Shown: piece after piece, positions 1-8,497 of the stretch
Numbering within the stretch: the stretch's first letter is position 1
Layout: each line of letters opens with the position of its first letter
Notes under the pieces: generated by a model
The model's input: only the letters and a program-made list of their open reading frames with translations
Told to the model about the DNA's origin: nothing
The model's database searches: none
From: CAZGCA01 sp964524145
GTDB taxonomy: Bacteria > Hydrogenedentota > CAZGCA01
DNA: 64,000 nt
Direction of reading: 5' to 3'
Assembly: GCA_964524145.1 (NCBI GenBank)
Contig: CAZGCA010000001.1
Coordinates: forward strand, 1 to 64,000
Position numbers and translations under genes: made by a program

Positions 1-85
1 GCCGCCACCGATCCCGTCGTTCACGCTTTCGAAGGCACGAAATCCATCATGCACCGTGAACCGGTCGAGGGATCAGGATTTCGGC

Positions 86-114
86 TTGACGCAGAGGGCT
101 TTTCACGGTATCAT
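86..114 (+). promoter_or_regulatory. sigma-70 promoter for the NHL/caspase-like gene
   Basis: TTGACG (86-91) and TATCAT (109-114) are separated by 17 bp, about 100 bp upstream of the ATG at 215. Both hexamers are one or two bases from consensus. The stretch before it (1-85) shows no recognisable gene. Confidence 0.55.
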
Positions 115-214
115 GCCGGCATCGGGAGCGCTCGGGGTGTTGGGAGTGGTGAGAGAACAGGAAGGTTCAAAGCGGGGAACCTACCTGATTTGATTGTGGG
201 GAAGGGGTAGAGGA

Positions 215-3200
215 ATGAATAGCAATCGTTCAGCGTGCCGAAGGCTTGCTGTTATCTGCCTCCTTGCGCTGACAGTACTGCCATCCTTCGCCCTAGCCGA
301 CGAAGAGGTCACCTACAGATTCGAGCGCATGTGGCCCACGCGCCAGCAGCCGTGGTACTTCTTCGGTCCTGCTGCCATAGCGGTGCACAGCGCCGGGACA
401 ATCTACGTCGCTGACACACGCAAGAGCCGCATCCAGAAACTCACCTCGGGCGGGGAGTTCCTCGTCCAGTGGGGCAGTGAAGGCAGCGGTCCCGGAGAGT
501 TTGATTCGCCCTACGGCATCGCTGTGGACAGCGCCGGTGACGTCTATGTCGCGGATACGGTGAATGATAGGATCCAGAAATTCACTGCTGACGGTCAATA
601 CCTGACCCAGTGGGGCACTGAAGGTCGCGGCCCCGGGGAGTTTGGTTCGCCTCGGGCGGTCGCTGTGGACAGCGCAGGTGACGTCTATGTCGCGGATACA
701 TGGAATGACCGGATCCAGAAATTCACTGCCGACGGTCAATACCTGACCCAGTGGGGCAGTGAAGGCAGCGCCCCCGGGGAGTTTGATTCCCCTGAGGGCA
801 TCGTCGTGGACAACGCCGGTAAGGTCTATGTCGCGGATACGTTGAATAGCCGCATCCAGAAATTCAACTCGGAGGGCGACTTCCTGGTTCAGTGGGGCAG
901 CGAAGGCAGCGCCCCCGGGGAGTTTGATCAGCCTAAAGGCATCGCCGTGGACAGCGCAGGTAACGTCTACGTCGCAGATACGTGGAATGACCGGATCCAG
1001 GAATTCACTGCTGACGGTCAATACCTGACCCAGTGGGGCAGTTACGGCAGCGGCCCNNNNNNNNNNNNNNNNNNNNNNNNNNNNNNNNNNNNNNNNNNNN
1101 NNNNNNNNNNNNNNNNNNNNNNNNNNNNNNNNNNNNNNNNNNNNNNNNNNNNNNNNAGTTTGATTCGCCTGAGGGCATCGCCGTGGACAGCGCAGGTAAC
1201 GTCTATGTCGCAGATACGTGGAATGACCGGATCCAGAAATTCACTGCTGACGGTCAATACCTGACCCAGTGGGGCAGTTACGGCAGCGGCCCCGAGCAGT
1301 TTAATTTGCCTCGGGCGGTCGCTGTGGACAGCGCAGGTAACGTCTATGTTGCGGATTCACGGAATTCCCGGATCCAGAAATTCACTGCTGACGGTCAATA
1401 CCTGACCCAGTGGGGCAGCGAAGGCAGCGGCCCCGGGGAGTTTGATTCGCCTGAGGGCATCGCCGTGGACAGCGCAGGTAACGTCTATGTCGCAGATACG
1501 TGGAATGACCGGATCCAGAAATTCACTGCTGACGGTCAATACCTGACCCAGTGGGGCAGTCGTGGCAGCGGCCCCGGGGAGTTTACTTGGCCTTTGGCCG
1601 TCGCCGTGGACAGCGCCGGCGACGTCTATGTCGCAGATACGTACAATGACCGGATCCAGAAATTCACTGCTGACGGTCAATACCTGACCCAGTGGGACAG
1701 TTACGGCAGCGGCCCCGGGGAGTTTGATTCGCCCTACGGCATCGCCGTGGACAGCGCAGGTAACGTCTATGTCGCGGATACGGTGAATTACCGGATCCAG
1801 AAATTCACTGCTGACGGTCAATACCTGACCCAGTGGGGCAGTTACGGCAGCGGCCCCGGACAATTTGAATTGCCTGAAGGCGTCGCCGTGGACAACGCAG
1901 GTAACGTCTATGTCGCGGATACGTTGAATAGCCGCATCCAGAGATTCAACTCGGAGGGCGACTTTCTAGTTCAGTGGGGCAGTCGTGGCAGCGGCCCCGG
2001 GGAGTTTATTGGGGCTGAGGGGGTTGCGGTGGACAGCGCAGGTAACGTCTATGTCGCGGATACAATAAATCACCGCATCCAGAAATTCACTGCCGACGGT
2101 CAATACCTGACCCAGTGGGGTAGTCTGGGCAGCGCACCAGGCCAGTTCGTCCTCCCGAAAGACATCGCGGTCGACAACGCCGGCACGCTCTACATAGCGG
2201 ACACAATCAATAACCGCATCCAGAAGTTCAGGCCTGTACCCTTTGTTGATAACAGCAAGGCCATTGTCGTGGCGGGTGGCGGCCCTTTTCCCGGCAACAA
2301 CCTCTGGGACGCGACACAGATGTGCGCGAACTTTGCCTACCGCACGTTGACCTACCAGGGCTTCACCAAGGAGGACATCTACTACTTGACCTCAGACTTG
2401 GATCTGGACCTGGACAACAACGGCGAACCCGACGATGTTGACGGTGATGTGACGAGCGCAAACCTGGAACATGCCATCACCACATGGGCCGCGGATGCTG
2501 ACAGCCTCGTCGTTTACCTGACCGACCATGGTGGCGGAGACACCTTCCGCATGAGCGGCACCGAGACGCTCTCGTCCTCCGAACTTGATTCATGGCTGGA
2601 CGTGCTCCAGGAGACCATGCCAAGACGGGTGGTTGTCATCTACGACGCCTGCGACTCGGGCAGCTTTTCTTCGACGCTGACGCCCCCTGCAGGCAAGGAC
2701 CGAATCGTTATCACCAGCACCTCGCCCGGTGAAAGCGCCTATTTCGTCAGCCAGGGTACAATTTCGTTCTCGAACTTCTTCTGGACGCATGTCTTTAACG
2801 GGCTTGACATCGCCGAGGCGTTTAGGTTCGCCAGTGATGCCATCACCCAGGCTATCGGTACCCAACACCCGCAGGTCGACGCCAACGGCAACGGCCAGGC
2901 CGGCGAGGCAGAGGACCTTACGATGATGGAGGGCGTCTTTATTGGCAACGGGACGGACCTGCACGAGGACAGACCCGTCATCGGCAGTGTCTCGGAAGCC
3001 CAGACCGTCGAGGACACCAACTCGGCCACGCTATCGGCGTTCAACGTTACCGACGCGGACGGCATCATGCGTGTCTGGGCCGTCATCTGGCCGCCCGAGT
3101 ACCAGCAGGGCTCATCTGACAGTCCTGTCCTGCAGCTACCGACAATCGACCTGTGGCCCGCGGAGGAAAGCGGCAATTGGGATGGTGTCTATGAGGGATT

Positions 3201-4485
3201 CAGCATGGCAGGCACGTACCAGATAGCCATCTACGCAAAAGACCGGATAGGCAACACGTCGCTCCCAAGTTTGACGACGGTCTCGGTCAACAATCCCCTG
3301 AGCCGCAAAGCCGTCATAGTTGTCGGAGGTTCGTCGTCCGACCCGCTCCGTCCGCTTGTCGAGAACTGTGGAGGATTCGCTTATGAAGCCTTAACGTTCC
3401 AGGGATACACGGACGATGACATCTACTTCATGAGTCCTGTGGGCATACAAGGTGTGGATGTTTGGCCGACGCTGAGCAACATCGAGTATGCGCTAACCGA
3501 CTGGGCACAGGAGGGCACCTATGACGTGGTCCTGTATCTGGTGGGCGACGGGAACCTGGGGACGTTCAGCGTCAACGAGACAGAAACTCTGGCAGCCAGC
3601 GACCTGGACGCATGGCTGGACGAGTTGCAGGAGCACATTTCCGGCACCGTGACAGTCGTCTATGACGCGTGCCGCTCCGCGAGCTTTCTTTCTGCGCTGA
3701 CTCCACCTGCCGGCAAAGAACGAATCGTGATATCCAGCGCGGCCGAGGACGAAGCGGCGCATTTCATTGCCCGGGGAGCCATCTCGTTTTCAGCGTATTT
3801 CTGGCGAGCGTTGCTGGACGGTACGAACGTCCGCGACGCGTTTCTGTATGCCAAGGTCGCCATCGAGTCTACGGGCCGCGGCCAGACAGCGCAGTTGGAC
3901 GACAACGGCAATGGCGTCGGGAACGAGAAGACCGACGGCCAGCTGGCACGGAACAGCGGCATCGGCGCGGGCATCATGCTGGCGGGCGATGACCCGCTTA
4001 TCGGGTCGATATGCCCCGCGCAGACGCTATATGGGGAGAACACATCGGCGACCATCTGGGTGGAAGATGTCACCACAACTGGCACGATAGACAGCGTCTG
4101 GGCGGTAGTAGCAATCTCCGGTTACAGCACAGGCGACGCATCTGTCCCGGTAACGGAATTGCCGACCTTGGAGTTAGACCACGTAGGCGGTGGGCGATAC
4201 GAAGGAACGTACGTTGACTTCTCCGCGCTCGGAAGGTACGACGTTGCCGTCTATGCCAAGGATGAAGAGGGCAATGTCTCCGTCCCATCAACCACAACAG
4301 TGACCCATGCTATGCTCGGCGATGTAAACACGGACAACGAGGCCAATGCTGTCGACGTGCAGTTGGTCATCAACGAAGCCTTGAGCATCCCCACAAGCTA
4401 CGACTGCGACCTGAACCTGGACGGTCTCGTAAACGCTCTCGACGTCCAGTTCGTTATCAACGCCGCGCTCGGCGTCGAGAACTAA
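215..4485 (+). CDS. Secreted NHL-repeat protein with two caspase/legumain-like domains and a C-terminal dockerin
   Basis: The start is the ATG at 215, behind a purine-rich GGTAGAGGA and followed by a clear signal peptide (basic start, then a CLLALTVLPSFALA core). Five NHL units of 47 residues precede the N gap and eight follow it, consistent with a beta-propeller. A clan-CD (C13-like) protease domain follows, with YLTDHGGG (His codon 2527) and IYDACDSG (Cys codon 2650). A beta-sandwich-like linker leads to a second copy, which keeps VVYDACRSA (Cys codon 3670) but has VGDGN where TDHGG should be (Asp codon 3547). The last 60 residues are two dockerin type I half-repeats (DVNTDNEANAVDV, DLNLDGLVNALDV). 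The reading frames on the two sides of the gap differ because the N count is a placeholder. The single-gene model is inferred from identical repeats on both sides. The protein is probably cell-surface or extracellular, and its substrate is unknown. Confidence 0.85.
361..2230 (+). repeat. Tandem 141-bp NHL-encoding repeats
   Basis: Thirteen visible units of about 141 bp, many nearly identical at the DNA level (the GTCTATGTCGC and CACTGCTGACGGTCAATACC blocks recur). This implies recent unit duplication or gene conversion. The array is interrupted by the assembly gap, so its true copy number is unknown. Confidence 0.9.
1057..1156. other. Assembly gap (100 N)
   Basis: Exactly 100 N bases inside the near-identical NHL repeats. 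This is the standard placeholder for a gap of unknown size, and it accounts for the apparent frame change across it. Confidence 0.98.
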
Positions 4486-4497
4486 CGCCCGTTTGGT

Positions 4498-4516
4498 CTT
4501 TCCCGCAACGGGAAGG
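4498..4516. terminator. Short hairpin between convergent genes
   Basis: CTTTCCCG-CAA-CGGGAAGG forms a compact stem in the 34-bp gap between the stop codons of two convergent genes. There is no clear U-tract, so termination is only suggested. Confidence 0.3.
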
Positions 4517-4519
4517 CCA

Positions 4520-6199
4520 CTACTGCCGCCGAATCAAGACGATCCCGTCCGATGCCTCGCTTACAACTGTTAGATGCAGACGGATATCCGCACGTTCGGT
4601 AACCACCGCGGTCCTGCTTATGCTGAAGGCGTTCTTCTCATCATCAACCCGCCGCAACATACCGGGCGCCGAGGCTTGCCCAGCTTGTAACAGGACTTCG
4701 TCTTGAAATCGAATATCACTATCATCCGTTGTTTGAAAGCGTACCTGATATTGTCCAGCCTCCGTAATGTACGGGGTCAAATCCAGGTTCAAGACTGCTT
4801 TCCCCTGATCAAAATCATCTCTCGTCCACTGTCCGCATTGCCGCCACGCACTGCGCAGGGGCTCCCCAGGCTGAATACGAAAGTTGTCCACATGATAGGC
4901 CGCTAGATTCCGAATCAACGGTTCGACAGTCGATTGAGTAACACGAAGCCGAATCTTCGATACAGCAACATCGTCAAACCAGGTAATATGTTTTCGACCC
5001 ACATGCGTGCCCGTAGCAAGCTTTTTCCAACCCTGCCTTGCGGTCCAACCCTCTACCTCGAACTCACGAATCCGTTCACCGAACCAGTAGTCTTCCATGA
5101 TCACCACATGATTGACCAGGGTCGTGTGTCCCAAATCCAGTTCAACGCTGTTGCCTCTGCCGCTGGTTTCGGCAACGGGAGCGCCGAACCGTCGGTCAAT
5201 TTCATCGCCCAAGGCACGGTACAGCTCCATATCCGTTTCCGGGATCAAACCTTCTGTGGTGGGCGTTGAATTGAGCAGCATCACAGCCCCCTGGCCTGCT
5301 GACTGGTAGTACACATACACCAATTCATCGACCGTCTTGCGCTTTCTCTCTTTCTTCTTCGCCCAGAACCAGAAATGCTCGTAAAGCGTCGTGTTCACCT
5401 CGAGGGGTGCCCAGACATTTCCGTCAGGATCACCGTGTAGGGCTGTGGAGGTGCCGGTAGCGAGATCCTGCTTGGAAAGCGTACTCCATGTGTTCTCTGG
5501 ATCAAGACGCCCCCTCTCATTGCCAACCCACCGAATGGTTGCATGCGGCCCCTGGAGAATGACCGCGCCCGGGGCGCACTCTTCGAGTATATCGCCCACT
5601 TCTATCACGCAGCTCCCGTCAAACCACACCTCCGTTACCCGCGTGTGCTTTGACGCAAGCTCGATGGTCTCACGCAATTGCTGCCGGAAGACTCTATTGT
5701 AGGCTTCCTGTTTGGAAGGGTCTTTCGTTTTGCCGCCGCTACCGATGCCCGCCCCCCAGGTGTCGTCGCCGGGGTACACATAAATCCCCATGGTCAGCCC
5801 GTATTTACCGCAGGACCTGGCCAGTTCCTCGAGCACATCGCCCTTCCCACCCTTCCAGGCAATGTTCTTGACGCTGTAGTCCGTCGTGTCTGTCTGCCAC
5901 CAGCAGAACCCGCCTGTGTGTTTGGCCACAAACAGGATCTCTTTCGCGCCCCAGGCCAGCGCCGCTTCACACCATTGATCCGTGTCAAGCTCAGGCAGCT
6001 TCATATCCTTGAGGTCGGTGGAATGATTGTCATACTCCCGACCCTGCCAGGTGCAGGGATCAAGGCACACAAACATGATCCGTTCCTGTTCATGCCATAC
6101 GTACTGCTGTGTTGTTGGCGTCGGCAACACTACTGCTTCGGCCAGAGATGCTGATTGCAGAACACAAATCGCCATAGCAACGAATGCGAGCTTATTCAT
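4520..6199 (-). CDS. Secreted GH29-type alpha-L-fucosidase with a discoidin-like C-terminal domain
   Basis: About 559 residues. The N-terminus is a signal peptide (MNKLAFVAMAICVLQSASLAEA). I chose the ATG at 6199 because AAGGAG sits 5 nt upstream; the in-frame GTG at 6205 would overlap that ribosome site. The catalytic barrel shows GH29-like features: a KEILFVAKHTGGFCWW segment, a Tyr/Gly-rich GIYVYPGDDTWG strand, and VTEVWFDGSC, where the family's nucleophile Asp lies. Residues from about 340 to 450 (SVELDLGHTTLVNHVVIMED onward) resemble an F5/8 discoidin beta-sandwich, usually carbohydrate-binding. Hydrolysis of terminal fucose from glycans outside the cytoplasm is the expected role. The acid/base residue cannot be assigned by eye, and neighbouring genes do not form a clear utilisation locus. 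Confidence 0.85.
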   Translation of the reverse strand: MNKLAFVAMAICVLQSASLAEAVVLPTPTTQQYVWHEQERIMFVCLDPCTWQGREYDNHSTDLKDMKLPELDTDQWCEAALAWGAKEILFVAKHTGGFCWWQTDTTDYSVKNIAWKGGKGDVLEELARSCGKYGLTMGIYVYPGDDTWGAGIGSGGKTKDPSKQEAYNRVFRQQLRETIELASKHTRVTEVWFDGSCVIEVGDILEECAPGAVILQGPHATIRWVGNERGRLDPENTWSTLSKQDLATGTSTALHGDPDGNVWAPLEVNTTLYEHFWFWAKKKERKRKTVDELVYVYYQSAGQGAVMLLNSTPTTEGLIPETDMELYRALGDEIDRRFGAPVAETSGRGNSVELDLGHTTLVNHVVIMEDYWFGERIREFEVEGWTARQGWKKLATGTHVGRKHITWFDDVAVSKIRLRVTQSTVEPLIRNLAAYHVDNFRIQPGEPLRSAWRQCGQWTRDDFDQGKAVLNLDLTPYITEAGQYQVRFQTTDDSDIRFQDEVLLQAGQASAPGMLRRVDDEKNAFSISRTAVVTERADIRLHLTVVSEASDGIVLIRRQ

Positions 6200-6243
6200 T
6201 CTCACTCCTTTTTTGTGCCGTGGTGATGTAGCTCGTTTTCCCT

Positions 6244-6272
6244 ATTCTACTATGCCCCATGTCTCCATTGAA
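6244..6272 (-). promoter_or_regulatory. Candidate sigma-70 promoter for the fucosidase gene
   Basis: On the minus strand, TTCAAT (6272-6267) and TAGAAT (6249-6244) lie 17 bp apart, about 45 bp before the start codon at 6199. The -35 box is weak. Confidence 0.4.
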
Positions 6273-6346
6273 ACGGGGTAACCTCAGACGGATCGAACCG
6301 GGCCGGGGTAGCGGAAAGATGGGTGAAGGCCGGGTGCATTATTTCG

Positions 6347-6375
6347 TTGACACGGTGGGTCGGCTGTCGTATAAT
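6347..6375 (+). promoter_or_regulatory. Consensus sigma-70 promoter of the etf operon
   Basis: A perfect TTGACA (6347-6352), a 17-bp spacer and a perfect TATAAT (6370-6375), about 80 bp upstream of etfB. This is the strongest housekeeping promoter seen in the window and predicts high constitutive transcription of etfB-etfA-oxidoreductase. Confidence 0.85.
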
Positions 6376-6458
6376 GCGTCCAGCACGACCGTAGGGGAGG
6401 ATGGCTGTGCGTTCCTAGCTGTCTGTTGTCCGTGGCGCAGCAAACTGGAGGATGAGGT

Positions 6459-7253
6459 ATGAATATCGTAGTCTTGGTTAAACAGGTGCCGGACTCGGAG
6501 ACGCGGATAAAGATCAAACCGGGTGCGGCAGAGATCGACCCTCAGGGAGTGAAGCTGGATGTGAATCCGTACGACGAGTTCGCCGTGGAGGAGGCGTTGC
6601 AGATCAAGGAAAAGCTCGGCCAGGGCGAGGTAACGGTTCTCGGGCTGGGTGCTGCCGGGGTGGCGGAAACGCTCAGGAAATGTATGGCGATGGGTGCCGA
6701 TAAGGCCGTCCACATAAAGGACGAGGCGCTTGCGAGCGGCGACAGTTACGCTACTGCGTGCGCCATTGCCAAAGCCCTCGAGAGCATGGAGTACGATTTG
6801 GTGCTTTGCGGCAAGCAGGCCATCGACGACGACGATGCGGCGGTAGGCATCGAGGTTGCCGAGATGCTCGGTCTCCCGCACGTGGGAGTTGTCGTGAAGC
6901 TCGAGATCGACGCTGAGAACAAGTCTGCTGTCGCGCACAGCCAGATAGACGGCGGTACCGCTGTTGTCGAGACGCCTCTGCCGGCAGTGATCACGTGCCA
7001 GAAAGGGCTTAACGAGCCGCGATATCCTGCGTTGAAGGGGATAATGCAGGCCAAACGCAAGCCGATGGAGGAGAAGGACGGCGCGGCTCTGGGCATCGAC
7101 CCGGCCCAAGCGGGCGCAAGCGGCGCGAAGGTTGTCGTTACCGAGATGACCCTGCCCCCGGAACGCCAGGCAGGCAAACGGTTCGAAGGCGAACCAGCCG
7201 AGACCGCCGCTGAAGTCGCGCAGCTCTTGCGTTCTGAAGCAAAAGTCATCTGA
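6459..7253 (+). CDS. etfB: Electron transfer flavoprotein, beta subunit
   Basis: 264 residues, normal for EtfB, starting at an ATG after GGAGGATGAGGT. It opens with MNIVVLVKQVPDSETRI and carries the family segments DVNPYDEFAVEEALQIKE, AMGADKAVHI and LCGKQAIDDDDAAVG near residue 115. EtfB pairs with EtfA to hold flavin and carry electrons from acyl-CoA or other dehydrogenases. The order etfB, etfA, FeS/cytochrome protein indicates delivery to membrane quinone. Whether the pair can bifurcate electrons cannot be judged from motifs alone. Confidence 0.95.
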   Translation: MNIVVLVKQVPDSETRIKIKPGAAEIDPQGVKLDVNPYDEFAVEEALQIKEKLGQGEVTVLGLGAAGVAETLRKCMAMGADKAVHIKDEALASGDSYATACAIAKALESMEYDLVLCGKQAIDDDDAAVGIEVAEMLGLPHVGVVVKLEIDAENKSAVAHSQIDGGTAVVETPLPAVITCQKGLNEPRYPALKGIMQAKRKPMEEKDGAALGIDPAQAGASGAKVVVTEMTLPPERQAGKRFEGEPAETAAEVAQLLRSEAKVI

Positions 7254-7314
7254 CGGCTGCCGTACATGAGAACGACTATGCGGTTCCAACCGATACGATG
7301 AGGAGGAAGACGAT

Positions 7315-8304
7315 ATGCCTGGAGTAACAGTGATTGTTGAACATCGGGACGGCACGCCGAGAAAAGTCGCCCTGGAAGCGCTCAGTGCCGGCAAGAAGGT
7401 TGCCGGAGCGCTTGGTGGTGAGCTGTCGGCAATCGTGATCGGCCATGACGTGGCCGGACTCGCGGCAACGCTGGGCCAGTATGGCGCGAAGAAGGTCTAT
7501 CTTCTGGACAACGAAGCGTACAAAGAGTACATCTGCGAACCGTACACATCCGCCATTGCGGACTGTGTCGAGAACGTTTCCCCGTCGCTGGTGCTGACTG
7601 GTGCAACGCCGATGGGTCGCGACCTGTTGCCGAGGCTTGGAGCGCGTCTTGGTGCGGGTGTCGCGCCGGACTGCACGGAACTCGATGTGGTGGACGGCAA
7701 GATTGTCGCCACGAGACCGATTTACGCCGGAAAAGCGATCACCAAGGTCGAGTGGCGCGGGTCTGAGGTAGCGCTGGCCAGCATACGGCCGAACGTGCTG
7801 CCCGTGGACCCGCCGGATGAATCTGCAACCGCGGAGGTGGTCGAGCTTTCCGCGTCCCCGTCCGAGAAGGATTTGCGAGCCAGGATCCGCGAGGTGATTC
7901 GCGTTGTGAGCACACGACCCGAGCTTACCGAGGCGGACATTATCGTGTCCGGGGGCCGTGGCATGAAAGGGCCGGAACACTACGCATTGTTGGAAGAGCT
8001 TGCCGACGTTCTTGGCGCTGCGGTTGGCGCGTCGCGCGCGGCGGTCGACGCGGGCTGGCGCGAACACCAGTTCCAGGTCGGCCAGACGGGCAAGACTGTC
8101 TCGCCGACACTCTACATCGCGTGCGGCATCTCGGGCGCCATCCAGCATCTCGCGGGGATGAAGACGTCGAAGGTCATTGTTGCAGTGAACAAAGACCCGG
8201 AGGCGCCGATCTTCAGCTTCGCCGATTACGGAATTGTCGGCGATCTGTTCAAGGTTGTCCCGATTATGACCGAGGAGGTCAAGAAGCTGAAGGCCGAGGG
8301 CTAA
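7315..8304 (+). CDS. etfA: Electron transfer flavoprotein, alpha subunit
   Basis: 329 residues, 61 bp after etfB, with GAGGAGGAAGACGAT as ribosome site. The C-terminal FAD domain is clear from about residue 205: VSGGRGMKGPEHYALLEELA, then GASRAAVDAGW, QVGQTGKTVSP, ACGISGAIQHLAGM and VAVNKDPEAPIFSFADYGIVGD, all EtfA hallmarks. The N-terminal half is the usual Rossmann-like EtfA domain. It forms the heterodimer with the preceding EtfB. Confidence 0.95.
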   Translation: MPGVTVIVEHRDGTPRKVALEALSAGKKVAGALGGELSAIVIGHDVAGLAATLGQYGAKKVYLLDNEAYKEYICEPYTSAIADCVENVSPSLVLTGATPMGRDLLPRLGARLGAGVAPDCTELDVVDGKIVATRPIYAGKAITKVEWRGSEVALASIRPNVLPVDPPDESATAEVVELSASPSEKDLRARIREVIRVVSTRPELTEADIIVSGGRGMKGPEHYALLEELADVLGAAVGASRAAVDAGWREHQFQVGQTGKTVSPTLYIACGISGAIQHLAGMKTSKVIVAVNKDPEAPIFSFADYGIVGDLFKVVPIMTEEVKKLKAEG

Positions 8305-8338
8305 AAAACTTGGCCCGGAACTGGATCAAATCCATATT

Positions 8339-8372
8339 CCCCTCTCCCCCTGGGAGAGGGCTGGGGTGAGGG
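8339..8372. repeat. REP-like palindromic repeat, copy 1
   Basis: CCCTCTCCC and GGGAGAGGG flank a 2-3 nt loop and are followed by CTGGGGTGAGGG. A second copy with the same layout lies at 10568-10602. It sits just after the etfA stop, where the stem could attenuate transcription or protect the message. Confidence 0.8.
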
Positions 8373-8497
8373 TTCCGAGCAAATGCGATTCAGGATCTGT
8401 TGCAGAATCATGTGAGGCTGTATAGCCGCGAATCGTGTTACGGCGGCGCTTTAGTGGGTGAATGGTGGACGAGGAGGCCGTGTAAGGAGATTCGAGC

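Noticed and set aside
194..1264. A 356-codon ORF ending just after the N gap
   Set aside because: Its end lies beyond the gap in a chance frame. The gene continues to 4485 in the frame set after the gap, and the ORF start at 194 is a TTG upstream of the better ATG at 215.
293..1863. Minus-strand ORFs opposite the NHL repeats
   Set aside because: They are repeat-driven shadows of the plus-strand gene, without start signals or family features.
361..2230. The 141-bp repeats as a possible CRISPR or satellite array
   Set aside because: The units are in frame and encode NHL propeller repeats. There are no unique spacers.
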